Shown piece by piece: positions 41,460 to 49,634 of a DNA stretch of 64,000 nt. Every line of letters begins with the position of its first letter. Position 1 is the stretch's first letter. Under the pieces are notes generated by a model that saw only the letters and a list, made by a program, of their open reading frames with translations, did no database searches and was not told the origin of the DNA. Made by a program: the position numbers and the translations under genes. Source of the DNA: Eubacterium maltosivorans (lineage in GTDB: Bacteria; Bacillota; Clostridia; Eubacteriales; Eubacteriaceae); the NCBI RefSeq assembly GCF_002441855.2, contig NZ_CP029487.1, positions 62,001-126,000 on the forward strand, given 5' to 3'.

Positions 41460-43241
41460 ATGAATGATGTTAAGAGCAGAGTGATCTCTGCAGTGGAAAT
41501 GGCTTCGGTATCCAATATTTCGAATCTGACCAACGACCGGATCGAGGCGCTGGCTGGCGGGCACGGCATGGTCAACATGGCGATCCACACCGTGGCCAAC
41601 GTGATTACCAAAGAGCTTTTAAAGGGAGAACGTCTCTCCATTGAGTTCGCGGACGCCAGACGGCTGCCGGTGGACGATATTATGGAAAAGGCCATCAATG
41701 TGGCCAAGAAATCCGGCGCCGACGGGGCTAACGCGGCCCTGATCACCGCCTGTATCATGTACCTGGCTGGCTCCGCCGCCCAGGTGGGCATTCCGGCGGG
41801 TAACCGGAAGCTGGGGGCCACAGCCCGCATGATGGCCGGCGTGGACCGCAGCGGCGTGGCCGCTATTCCTACAGCCAAGATGAACAATAAGATCTCGGAT
41901 TTCCCGGCAGTGCTGGCCATCAACAAGGCCATGATGGAGGGCACCCTCTCGTCCCTTGACGGGCGCAACGTGCCCATGAACGTGGGTGGCGGCCCGCTTT
42001 ACGGCCACAGCGCTCTGGGCGAGGACTATGTCTGGCCTGAGCTGGCCGTCAATGGCGCGCGCATCGGCACGCAGGCTATGCTGGACGCCATGGCAGGCGC
42101 GGTGATGGTTCCCCATCCCTTTACCGCCGCGGTGCTGGGCGCTGCCGCCATTTTGGAGATTATCCATCCCGACGCCGAGGTGCCTGAGGGCGAGGGCGTC
42201 TACGGACGCACCAGCTCGGCCTATCTGGTGGGTAAATCCGCAGTGGCCACCGCAGGACTGCCGGAGGAAGTACACTTCAAGGTTACCGGCGAGGCAGTGG
42301 ACACAGCCAAGCTGGTGGGCGACGTGGGCCTGATTCTCAAAGATATCGGCGCGCCGTCGGTCATTGGCATGATGGCCTTTGATGAAATCTTCTCCTGCTT
42401 CCAGGAAGGCATTGCGGGCTTCTCCGGCGGCCCGGTCAACGCGCCGCTGGGCCATGTGGGCGCTTACGCGGTTATCGGTATGAAGGCCCTGATCAAGAAT
42501 GAGGGCGACGCGGCCAAAACCGGCCGGGAAATCGTGGCTGAACGCAGCGCCTGCTCCTTTGATCCGGAAGTGGCACAGCTCAGCATTAACACCATCTGCC
42601 GCAAGGCAAACGAGCTGTGGCGCGGCCCAGTGACCGATATGCTCATCGACGCCACCGAGCCTGCCCGCGCCTGGGCGATTCACCGCCGGGCAGAGTACGC
42701 CTATGATCAGCTTGAAGCCGGCACAAGTCTGGAGGCCGTCGTGTCCAAATTTGACGATGACCGCATCGCCGAGGTCGAAAAGAACGCTGGCGTTCTGCTC
42801 TCCGGCATGGTGGGCGAGCCGGTAACCATCAAAGTGCGCCGGATCGAGCCCGCTGCCCGCAGAACCTCCAAGCTGGCTCAGAAATACTGGTCCTTCGACC
42901 CGGCTGTGGACATTACCGTGACCGTGGGCGAAAATGTGGCCGAGATGGACGGCTTTGTCCATGACATTATCCCCAAGGTGGTACGTGGCGAACGGGACGA
43001 CGTGGCCTGGGCAGTGCCTCTGGGCGCGGCCGTGATGGATGAGCTGGCCCTGTGCGCCTGCAGTATCTTGAACGTGACAGTGCCCGCGGCGGTGGCGGCG
43101 GCCATGAAGAAATGCGCGCCGGACGAAGCCGGCGACATCGTGGAAAAGGCCGCGCACCTGACCCGCGCCATCCCGGGCGGAAAGTTTGCAGCCCAGAAGG
43201 TTGCGGCGCTGGCCCTCAGTATTGTGGAATACCAGGCATAG
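41460..43241 (+). CDS. Unknown 593-residue protein embedded in a Lar-type operon
   Basis: I do not recognise this family. The protein is soluble, 593 residues, rich in Gly and Ala, with no signal peptide and very few cysteines. It has many conserved-looking glycine or histidine motifs: LAGGHGMVNMA (about 31-41), SGADGANAALITACIMYLAG (about 85-104), MNVGGGPLYGHSALGEDYVW, MVPHPFTAAVLGAA, GVYGRTSSAYLVGKSA, GFSGGPVNAPLGHVGAYAVI, and FVHDIIPKVVRGERDD near the C-terminus. It lacks the LarA histidine/lysine active-site pattern as I know it and is not LarE-like (no PP-loop). GGAGGG lies 7 bases upstream. It sits between larC2-like and larB genes, so it may use, make or carry the nickel-pincer cofactor. 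Confidence 0.6.
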   Translation: MNDVKSRVISAVEMASVSNISNLTNDRIEALAGGHGMVNMAIHTVANVITKELLKGERLSIEFADARRLPVDDIMEKAINVAKKSGADGANAALITACIMYLAGSAAQVGIPAGNRKLGATARMMAGVDRSGVAAIPTAKMNNKISDFPAVLAINKAMMEGTLSSLDGRNVPMNVGGGPLYGHSALGEDYVWPELAVNGARIGTQAMLDAMAGAVMVPHPFTAAVLGAAAILEIIHPDAEVPEGEGVYGRTSSAYLVGKSAVATAGLPEEVHFKVTGEAVDTAKLVGDVGLILKDIGAPSVIGMMAFDEIFSCFQEGIAGFSGGPVNAPLGHVGAYAVIGMKALIKNEGDAAKTGREIVAERSACSFDPEVAQLSINTICRKANELWRGPVTDMLIDATEPARAWAIHRRAEYAYDQLEAGTSLEAVVSKFDDDRIAEVEKNAGVLLSGMVGEPVTIKVRRIEPAARRTSKLAQKYWSFDPAVDITVTVGENVAEMDGFVHDIIPKVVRGERDDVAWAVPLGAAVMDELALCACSILNVTVPAAVAAAMKKCAPDEAGDIVEKAAHLTRAIPGGKFAAQKVAALALSIVEYQA

Positions 43242-43276
43242 CAGGCCGAAGCAGCAGCCAAGGCAGAACAGTGCGC

Positions 43277-43310
43277 GCCCGCGGGTCCAGAGTTACCTGG
43301 ATCCGCGGGC
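43277..43310 (+). other. Strong stem-loop between the unknown gene and larB
   Basis: GCCCGCGG and CCGCGGGC, with CCA/TGG extending the inner stem, form a GC-rich hairpin without a T-run in a 107-base gap. It may adjust the expression ratio within the operon by processing or mRNA protection rather than terminate it. Confidence 0.6.
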
Positions 43311-43348
43311 GTTGCTGTCTGCCGGATTAAGAAAAGGGGAGCAGGAAG

Positions 43349-44098
43349 ATGACAAAAAAAGAAATAGAACAATTGTTAACCGCGGTGCGCTCCGGCGCTC
43401 TGGAGGTGGGCGACGCCCTGGAGCAGATCCAGGAAATGCCCTATAAGGATCTGGAGTACGCCAAGGTGGACTATCACCGGGAGCTGAGAAACGGCTTTCC
43501 CGAGGTGATCTATAGCCCGGGAAAAAGCCTGGAGCAGATTCAGGGCATTGTGGCCGATATGCTGAAGCGCACAAAGGGCAATATCCTGGCCTCCCGGGCC
43601 GACGAGCAGGTCTACGCGGCCATCCGGGAGCTGACCGGGGACGCGGTTTACTATAAAGACGCCCGGTCGGTGGTGGTCAAGCGGCAGGAATACCCGGTGT
43701 CAGAGGATTATATCGCGGTCGTGACAGCAGGCACCTCGGACATCCCGGTGGCCGAGGAGGCGGCTGTGACCGCCATGGTCATGGGTAACGCCGTGCGCCG
43801 CTTGTACGATGTGGGCGTGGCGGGTATCCACAGGCTGCTCGACAATGTGGAGGTCATCAACAGGGCCCGGGTCATCATTGTGGTGGCCGGCATGGAGGGC
43901 GCGCTGGCCTCAGTGGTGGGCGGCCTCACGGACAAGCCGGTGATCGCCGTGCCCACCAGCATCGGCTATGGGGCCAACTTTGGCGGCATTTCGGCCCTTT
44001 TGGGCATGCTGACCTCCTGCGCCAGCGGCATTGGCGTGGTCAACATTGACAACGGCTTTGGGGCGGCCTGCATGGCCTCGAAAATCAACCAGCTTTAG
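43349..44098 (+). CDS. larB: LarB, nickel-pincer cofactor biosynthesis carboxylase/hydrolase
   Basis: The 249-residue protein has a variable N-terminus and a PurE-like C-terminal domain: GTSDIPVAEEAAVTA, YDVGVAGIHRLLDN, VVAGMEGALASVVGGL, and IAVPTSIGYGANFGGISALL. LarB carboxylates and hydrolyses nicotinic acid adenine dinucleotide to pyridinium-3,5-biscarboxylic acid mononucleotide, the first step to the nickel-pincer cofactor (established). AGGAAG precedes the ATG. It is followed 9 bases later by larC1. No larE or larA is present in the window. Confidence 0.93.
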   Translation: MTKKEIEQLLTAVRSGALEVGDALEQIQEMPYKDLEYAKVDYHRELRNGFPEVIYSPGKSLEQIQGIVADMLKRTKGNILASRADEQVYAAIRELTGDAVYYKDARSVVVKRQEYPVSEDYIAVVTAGTSDIPVAEEAAVTAMVMGNAVRRLYDVGVAGIHRLLDNVEVINRARVIIVVAGMEGALASVVGGLTDKPVIAVPTSIGYGANFGGISALLGMLTSCASGIGVVNIDNGFGAACMASKINQL

Positions 44099-44107
44099 GA
44101 GGAACGG

Positions 44108-44839
44108 ATGAAAATCGTGTATTTTGACTGCTTTGCGGGCATCAGCGGCGACATGACACTGGGGGCCTTTCTGGACTGCGGCGTGAGTGCTGAGACTCTG
44201 CGGCAGGAGCTTGAAAAGCTGGGCCTGCCCGGCTTTCACCTTGAGATTGAAAAGACGAAAAAGCGGGGCATCACGGGCACCAGCTGCCGGGTGGCCGCTG
44301 ACCGGGAGGAGCACAGCCACCGCCATTTCGCTGAGATCCGTGAGATGATTGGGAACAGCGGCCTGGACGCGCTGGTCAAGGAAACGGCCCTGGCCATCTT
44401 TGGACGGGTGGCACAGGCCGAGGGAAAGGTGCATGGCCTGCCGCCCGAAAAGGTTCACTTTCATGAGGTGGGGGCAGTGGACTCCATCGTGGATATTGTG
44501 GGCGCGGCCATCTGCGCCCATGCCGTGGCAGCCGATAAATTTCTGGCCTCCGCGGTCAATACAGGGCAGGGCATTGTGGAATGCGCCCACGGCGTGCTGC
44601 CAGTTCCGGCGCCGGCAACAGCCGAGATTTTGGCCGGCACAGGCTTTGAGCTCTACGCCCGCTGCGCTGAGGGCGAGGCTGTAACACCGACTGGCGCCGC
44701 CATTCTGGCAGAGCTGGCCAGCCCCGCAGGCGGTTTTCCCGCCATGCGCGTGGATAAGGTGGGCTATGGCTTTGGCGAGCGCGAGTTCGAGGTGCTTAAC
44801 GCCCTGCGGATCTTTATCGGCGAGGCGGACGGACTGTAG
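44108..44839 (+). CDS. larC1: LarC N-terminal domain protein (LarC1)
   Basis: The 243-residue protein opens with the LarC signature YFDCFAGISGDMTLGAFLDC. It has a histidine stretch EEHSHRHFAEI for metal binding, VHFHEVGAVDSIVDIVGAA, ECAHGVLPVPAPAT, and GEAVTPTGAAIL, ending soon after VGYGFGEREF. LarC uses CTP and inserts nickel into the pincer cofactor. Full-length LarC is about 400 residues; this gene ends after the first domain with no sign of frameshifted continuation, and the C-terminal part is encoded separately at 40930. GGAGGA lies upstream, overlapping the end of larB. Confidence 0.92.
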   Translation: MKIVYFDCFAGISGDMTLGAFLDCGVSAETLRQELEKLGLPGFHLEIEKTKKRGITGTSCRVAADREEHSHRHFAEIREMIGNSGLDALVKETALAIFGRVAQAEGKVHGLPPEKVHFHEVGAVDSIVDIVGAAICAHAVAADKFLASAVNTGQGIVECAHGVLPVPAPATAEILAGTGFELYARCAEGEAVTPTGAAILAELASPAGGFPAMRVDKVGYGFGEREFEVLNALRIFIGEADGL

Positions 44840-45030
44840 ACAAAGTTGAAAGTCTCCAGCAAAGTTAAAGCGAAAGGCAATTTCAGGTGGAAGGTGGAAG
44901 GTTCATGACCCCTTTGGCTGACGCCAAAGCGAATTTGCACCTGAACTTTCCACTATCCACTTTCAACTTTCCACTTAAAAAACCCTCTTTTTAACGCTTT
45001 AACTTCTCATGATAAAATTTTCTGACACGC
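44840..45030. repeat. Intergenic repeat R5 of the GTTGAAA/GTGGAAA family
   Basis: Inverted relative to R2/R3. GGTGGAAGGTGGAAGG, TTGGCTGACGCCAAAG, TTTGCACCTGAACTTTCCAC, ATCCACTTTCAAC, AAAACCCTCTTTTTAACG and TTTTCTGACACG can each be matched to R2 read backwards. Parts of the core palindromes seen in R2/R3 are missing, so it is a shorter copy. Confidence 0.82.
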
Positions 45031-45031
45031 T

Positions 45032-45060
45032 CAAACCTGACAGACATTGTCAGGTTTTTT
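45032..45060. terminator. Hairpin AACCTGACA/TGTCAGGTT before the GNAT gene
   Basis: AACCTGACA and TGTCAGGTT pair around a short loop, with seven T residues after. It probably ends the Lar operon transcript. The extended -10 TGGTATAAT of the next gene begins at 45061, directly after the T-run. Confidence 0.75.
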
Positions 45061-45069
45061 TGGTATAAT
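45061..45069 (+). promoter_or_regulatory. Extended -10 promoter for the GNAT/SRPBCC pair
   Basis: TGGTATAAT lies 38 bases before the ATG; the upstream terminator stem occupies the -35 region. Confidence 0.6.
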
Positions 45070-45107
45070 GGTACAAAGAGCCAAAAGGCGGCAGAGGGAG
45101 GAAAGCA

Positions 45108-45860
45108 ATGAGTGAAGCGTATATTAATCTGACGGCCGGGAATCTGGACAGCGAGCATTTGTGCTGCGCCATATCCGACAAGAAGCACCAGTGCGGTGTG
45201 GGGGTGAAAAAGCAGTGGCTGCGGGACCGGCTGGCCGAGGGCCATGTTTTCAGGAAGCTTGACGCCAAGGGAAAGGTTTTTATCGAGTACGCGCCGCTGG
45301 AAACCGCCTGGGCGCCGGTGCAGGGGGAGAACTATCTCTACATCTACTGCCTCTGGGTGTCGGGCTCCTTTAAGGGGAAGGGCCACGGCAAAGCGCTTCT
45401 GGACTACTGCGTTCAGGACGCCAGAGACCAGGGCCGGTCGGGCGTGTGTGTGATCAGCGCCAAAAAGAAAAAGCCCTTCCTGTCCGATAAAAAGTTCCTG
45501 GCGCACCAGGGCTTTGAGGTGGCAGACAGCATCGGCGAGTACGAGCTGCTGGCCCTGTCCTTTGACGGCGCCCTGCCCTGCTTTTCGGAGAGCGCCCAGC
45601 GTCAGGCCGCTGACAGCGATGCGCTCACCGTTTACTACGGCATGCAGTGCCCCTATATTCCAAACTGCCTTGAGCAGATCAAGGCCTTCTGTGCGGATAA
45701 CAGCGTGCCCCTCAGGCTGGAGGCAGTGGATTCTCTGGAGAAAGCCAAGGCTGTGCCCGGTATTTTTAACAACTGGGCGGTCTTTTATAAGGGACAGTTT
45801 GAGACCGTGCACCTCCTTAACGAGGGTGCGCTCAAAAAGCTGCTGAACCGGCAGCGGTGA
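45108..45860 (+). CDS. GNAT acetyltransferase with C-terminal YoaP-like domain
   Basis: The 250-residue protein has a GNAT N-terminal part with the acetyl-CoA pyrophosphate loop near SGSFKGKGHGKALLDYC (about residues 84-100). The C-terminal region of about 95 residues contains YYGMQCPYIPNCLEQIKAFC and NWAVFYKGQFETVHLL, a thioredoxin-like YoaP pattern with a CPYIPNC double cysteine. Substrate unknown. It is followed 18 bases later by an SRPBCC gene and probably co-transcribed. Confidence 0.8.
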   Translation: MSEAYINLTAGNLDSEHLCCAISDKKHQCGVGVKKQWLRDRLAEGHVFRKLDAKGKVFIEYAPLETAWAPVQGENYLYIYCLWVSGSFKGKGHGKALLDYCVQDARDQGRSGVCVISAKKKKPFLSDKKFLAHQGFEVADSIGEYELLALSFDGALPCFSESAQRQAADSDALTVYYGMQCPYIPNCLEQIKAFCADNSVPLRLEAVDSLEKAKAVPGIFNNWAVFYKGQFETVHLLNEGALKKLLNRQR

Positions 45861-45878
45861 ACAGAAGGGAGATAAAAA

Positions 45879-46280
45879 ATGGCAGTTGCAACAAAAAAAG
45901 TCCGCTTTTCCTGCGGCATCGATACACTCTGGAATGCAGTGGTGGACAATGAGAACAGCGCGTGGCGCAGCGACCTGAGCAGAATCGAAATTTTGGACAG
46001 CCGGCGTTTTGTGGAGTACACCAAGGGCGGTTACCCCACAGCCTTTACCATCACTGCCCTCGAGCCCTGCAGGCGCTATGCCTTTGAGATGGAAAACACC
46101 AACATGAAGGGGCGGTGGACAGGTGTGTTCAGTGAGGAAGACGGCCAGGCGGTCCTCACCTTCACCGAGGAGGTCGCCCCCAAAAAGTTTTTCATGAAGC
46201 CCTTTGTGGGCGCTTACCTGAAAAAACAGCAGGCTCTGTATGTGGCCGACCTGGAAAAAGAGATGATGAAAGAAAAATAA
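45879..46280 (+). CDS. SRPBCC-superfamily (polyketide cyclase/START-like) small protein
   Basis: The 133-residue protein fits the SRPBCC helix-grip fold: an N-terminal strand and helix (CGIDTLWNAVVDNENSAWRS), central strands (RRFVEYTKGGYPTAFTITAL, split), and a long C-terminal helix ending KKQQALYVADLEKEM. It would bind a hydrophobic ligand; none can be named. The C-terminal 89 bases of this gene are duplicated at 54582-54670 in a rearrangement scar. A bidirectional terminator follows. Confidence 0.78.
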   Translation: MAVATKKVRFSCGIDTLWNAVVDNENSAWRSDLSRIEILDSRRFVEYTKGGYPTAFTITALEPCRRYAFEMENTNMKGRWTGVFSEEDGQAVLTFTEEVAPKKFFMKPFVGAYLKKQQALYVADLEKEMMKEK

Positions 46281-46283
46281 GCG

Positions 46284-46328
46284 CAAAAAACAGCGTGTGG
46301 AAGAAACTATCCGCGCGCTGTTTTTTTG
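46284..46328. terminator. Bidirectional terminator between SRPBCC gene and magnesium operon
   Basis: AAAAAACAGCG and CGCGCTGTTTTTTT form the stem around a loop, with A and T runs on both sides. Confidence 0.8.
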
Positions 46329-46340
46329 CGCGTCCTGCTT

Positions 46341-46847
46341 TCAGGAGCGCGGGTCTGTAAACTTATAGCCAATGCCCCAGATGGTCAGGATAAACTCTGG
46401 CGCGTCGGGGTTGGGCTCAATCTTTTTCCGGAGCTTGCGGATAAAAGCCATGATGTTGCTGTCGGCCATGAGGTAGTCCTCGGCCCACACCGCCTGGTAG
46501 ATCTGTTCCTTGGTAAAGACCTCGCCTTTGTTTTTAGCCAGAAAGTGCAGGATATCAAACTCCTTGGGGGTCAGGCCAATCTCTTTTCCGTCGTAGAGCA
46601 CCCGTCGGCTTTTGGGGTGGATCTCAAGGGCGCCGGCGTAGATGCCGTCGTCCATGAGGCCGGCCAGGCTCTCGCTGTGGCCGGCCAGGCCCAGTACAAG
46701 GGTCGCCGCATCACCGTCGAGGAGGTCACGCAGGCCCTGGCGCAGCTCCTCGGCGTAGGCAGACTGGACCGGCAGGGTCTCCAGGGTCTGGTACAAAGAC
46801 TGGGCAAGGGCGGAATCCATCATGATAAAGCTTGCGTTTTTTTTCAT
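46341..46847 (-). CDS. Orphan OmpR-type winged-helix protein without a receiver domain
   Basis: The 168-residue protein has a C-terminal OmpR/PhoB-type DNA-binding domain at about residues 72-166: LTPKEFDILHFLAKNKGEV, YQAVWAEDYLMADSNIMAFI, LRKKI, TIWGIGYKF. The N-terminal 70 residues are helical and do not contain a receiver aspartate pocket. It is the last gene of the magnesium-transport operon, 15 bases after mgtA. Direct heptamers of the kind bound by OmpR-type proteins lie upstream of the operon and upstream of its second mgtA (CTTGCGA repeats). Feedback control of the operon is a fair inference. Confidence 0.78.
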   Translation of the reverse strand: MKKNASFIMMDSALAQSLYQTLETLPVQSAYAEELRQGLRDLLDGDAATLVLGLAGHSESLAGLMDDGIYAGALEIHPKSRRVLYDGKEIGLTPKEFDILHFLAKNKGEVFTKEQIYQAVWAEDYLMADSNIMAFIRKLRKKIEPNPDAPEFILTIWGIGYKFTDPRS

Positions 46848-46862
46848 CTGGGTTCCTCCTTT

Positions 46863-49523
46863 CTAGATCAGTTCGCCGTATTTCGCAGTGTAGAGCCGTT
46901 TCAGCACAGTGGTCAGCAGCATGTAGGCCGCCACGACAGCCAGCAGAAAGCCAAAGTAGCGCGGCGGGAGTATGGTCAGCCCCAGCACGCTGAACAGCGG
47001 GGTAAAGGAAAGCCCGGTGAACAGCAGGATACCGGCAACGGTGATGAGCATGACCGGCGCCGAGGGCCGGCTCTGCAGAAACGGAATTTTTTCGGTGCGC
47101 AGCATATGCAGGATGAGCACCTGAGTCCACATGGATTCTAAAAACCACCCGGTCTGGAATACCGCCATATACTGGAGCTGCAGGGCCGGGTCGGTGAGCT
47201 GGGTATAGAGCAGGCCGCCGGTAAGGGAGGGGCACAGCACAAAGTACAGAAACAGAAAGGTGATCCCGTCGAACAGTGAGCTGATGGGCCCGAAAAAACC
47301 CATGAACCGCCCCAGGGTTTTTCCCGACCAGTCCCTGGGGTAGGCACAGGCCCCGCTGTCCACGTGGTCCCAGGGGAGCACAATGCACAGGGTGTCGTAG
47401 AGCAGGTTCAGCAGCAGGAGCTGGATGGCCGCCATCGGCAGAAAGGGCAGGAAGGCGCTGGCGAAGACAATGGAGAGTATGTTGCCAAAGTTTGAGCTGG
47501 CAGTGATTTTGATGTATTTGGTCATGTTGGTAAAGGTCTTTCGTCCCTCCAGAATGCCGGCCTCCAGGACGTTCAGATCCTTTTGCAGCAGGATGACGTC
47601 CGCCATGTCCTTTGCCGCGTCCACGGCGGTATCCACCGAGATGCCAACATCGGCCTGGCAGATTGCCGGAATATCGTTCATGCCGTCGCCCAGAAAGCCC
47701 ACGGTGTGGCCGTTTTCCTGCAGAGCCTCCACGATCCGCACCTTCTGGCTCGGGCTCAGCTCGGCAAAGACAGCGGTTTTTTCCGCGGCGCGGCGCAGCT
47801 CCAGGTCGGACAGGGCGTCCAGCTCTGTGCCGGTGAGCAGGCTGTCTGCGTCGACGCCGATCCGCTGGCAGACCGAGCGGGCGATCTGCCGGTGGTCGCC
47901 GGTCAGGATTTTGGTCTGGACCTGCAGTGCTCTCAGCCCGGCAATGGACTGGGCCGCGGTGCGCTTGGGCGCGTCAAAGAACGCCAGATAGCCCATCAGG
48001 ATCATGTCCCGCTCGTCGTCTGTGGTGACATGGCTCTGGCGGTTCAGGGCCTTCCGGGCTACAGCCACCACCTTCATGCCGTCCTCCAGCATCTCGGCCA
48101 CCACCGCGTCCAGGCTGGCTCTGCCGTCCCGGGTAATGGGGCGGACAGCGCCCTGGTATTCCACAAAGGTACAGCGGGAAAAGACTGCCTCCACATCCCC
48201 CTTCATGACCAGGGTATGCCCGCCGCTGCCGGCCAGGAGAATGCTGGCGTACTTCCGGTTATAGTCAAAGGGAATCTCATCCACCTTTTGGTACTGCCTG
48301 GCTAGGGCTGCGCAGGCGTCCTCCTTTCCCGGCATGGTCCGGCATTCCAGAATCGCGGCGTCGATGGGGTTCCTGACGCCGGAGTGGTACAGGCTGTTGA
48401 GGTAGGCGAAGCGGAGCACTTCCTCGCTCTCATTACCCAGGATATCCATGTAATATTCCAGGAGGATACCCGCATTGGTCAGGGTGCCGGTTTTGTCCAT
48501 ACACAGGATATCCATGCTGCCAAAGCCCTGCATGGCGTTGATGTCCCGGATAATGGTCTGCTTTTTAGACATGGCGACGCTGCCCTTTGCCAGGCAGGAG
48601 GTGATGACCATGGGCAGCATTTCCGGCGTGAGTCCCACAGCCACTGAGAGGGCGAAGAGAAAAGCCTCCACCCAGCTGCCCTTGGTGATGCCCGCGGCCA
48701 CAAAGACAATAGGCACCAGCACAGCCATAAACCGGAACAATACCCAGGCGATGGAGGCGGCGCCCTTTTCAAAGCTGACCGGGGACAGCGCGTCCGGCCC
48801 TTTAAAGCTGCCGTACAGGGTCTCCCGCCCCACAGCCAGCACTGTACCCTCGCCCTTTCCGCTGATGACGGTGGTACCCATAAAGACAAGATTTTGATAT
48901 TGGGAGAAGGCCATCTCCTCCTGACAGCTGTAAACCCGGCTGTCCTTTTCCAGGATGCCGCTCTCGCCGGTGACGGCCGACTGGGAGACAAAGAGGTCCT
49001 GGGTATGGGTGAGGCGTATATCCGCCGGGACGCGGTCGCCGGCAGCCAGGAAGACATGGTCGCCCACCACCAGTTCCTCGGCGGGGAGGGCGAGGCGCAC
49101 ACCGTCCCGTTTTACATCCACATGGGTGTGCACCAGCCGGTCGAGCCGGTCATAGGCGCGCTTTGAACGCAGCTCCTGGGTCAGGCGCACGGTGCCGCTG
49201 ATGAGGATCATCACAGCGATGATGACCACTGTGCCGGTGTTTCTGGGGGAGCTGCCGCTGTACCAGAGGTCAGTGGCCAGAGCGACCAGGCCCAGCACAA
49301 ACAGGATCACCGTAAAGGGGTTGACAAAAGCCCGGCGGAGTCGGGCGCTCATGGCCTCGGCCTTTCCGGCAACCCCGGTGTTGGCTCCGTATTTTTCCTT
49401 CATGGCGCCGATCTGGTCTAGCCGCAGCCCGTTTTTGGTGGTGCCCAGGTCCCGGTACAGGGCGGCGGCATCGGAGTGGGCGTATTTTTTGATCCGTTCA
49501 TTTAAGGGCGATGTTTTTTTCAA
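46863..49523 (-). CDS. mgtA: Magnesium-translocating P-type ATPase, MgtA family (copy 1)
   Basis: The 886-residue protein has all P-ATPase blocks: TGESG before the third helix pair, the phosphorylation motif CMDKTGTLTNAG, ILTGDHRQIA, GFLGDGMNDIPAICQADVGI, and ten predicted membrane segments, with a C-terminal half typical of MgtA/MgtB. It imports Mg2+ down its gradient at the cost of ATP (established for MgtA). A second, longer MgtA lies upstream in the same operon. Direct repeats CTTGCGA at 49593 and 49603 and a minus-strand TACAAT at about 49570-49565 suggest an internal regulated promoter for this copy. Confidence 0.92.
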   Translation of the reverse strand: MKKTSPLNERIKKYAHSDAAALYRDLGTTKNGLRLDQIGAMKEKYGANTGVAGKAEAMSARLRRAFVNPFTVILFVLGLVALATDLWYSGSSPRNTGTVVIIAVMILISGTVRLTQELRSKRAYDRLDRLVHTHVDVKRDGVRLALPAEELVVGDHVFLAAGDRVPADIRLTHTQDLFVSQSAVTGESGILEKDSRVYSCQEEMAFSQYQNLVFMGTTVISGKGEGTVLAVGRETLYGSFKGPDALSPVSFEKGAASIAWVLFRFMAVLVPIVFVAAGITKGSWVEAFLFALSVAVGLTPEMLPMVITSCLAKGSVAMSKKQTIIRDINAMQGFGSMDILCMDKTGTLTNAGILLEYYMDILGNESEEVLRFAYLNSLYHSGVRNPIDAAILECRTMPGKEDACAALARQYQKVDEIPFDYNRKYASILLAGSGGHTLVMKGDVEAVFSRCTFVEYQGAVRPITRDGRASLDAVVAEMLEDGMKVVAVARKALNRQSHVTTDDERDMILMGYLAFFDAPKRTAAQSIAGLRALQVQTKILTGDHRQIARSVCQRIGVDADSLLTGTELDALSDLELRRAAEKTAVFAELSPSQKVRIVEALQENGHTVGFLGDGMNDIPAICQADVGISVDTAVDAAKDMADVILLQKDLNVLEAGILEGRKTFTNMTKYIKITASSNFGNILSIVFASAFLPFLPMAAIQLLLLNLLYDTLCIVLPWDHVDSGACAYPRDWSGKTLGRFMGFFGPISSLFDGITFLFLYFVLCPSLTGGLLYTQLTDPALQLQYMAVFQTGWFLESMWTQVLILHMLRTEKIPFLQSRPSAPVMLITVAGILLFTGLSFTPLFSVLGLTILPPRYFGFLLAVVAAYMLLTTVLKRLYTAKYGELI

Positions 49524-49592
49524 GGGAACACCTTCTTCCTGAAAATTTCATTTTGCTGGTTCCTATTGTAGCACACCTTACATGTAAAAATT

Positions 49593-49609
49593 CTTGCGAT
49601 TTCTTGCGA
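49593..49609. promoter_or_regulatory. Direct heptamer repeats upstream of mgtA copy 1
   Basis: CTTGCGA occurs at 49593-49599 and 49603-49609, one helical turn apart. On the minus strand (TCGCAAG twice) they end about 22 bases before a TACAAT -10, the position used by PhoB/OmpR-type activators at a weak -35. Confidence 0.6.
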
Positions 49610-49634
49610 TTAAAAAAGCCGGACATAAGCCCGG

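Noticed and set aside
41460..43241. 593-residue protein as LarA (lactate racemase family) or LarE
   Set aside because: It is longer than LarA, lacks the LarA active-site histidine/lysine pattern as I know it, and has no PP-loop expected of LarE.
44840..45107. Frameshifted continuation of LarC1 into a fused LarC2 downstream
   Set aside because: The DNA after the larC1 stop is repeat R5 and a terminator, with no LarC2-like coding in any frame; the LarC2-like gene is upstream.
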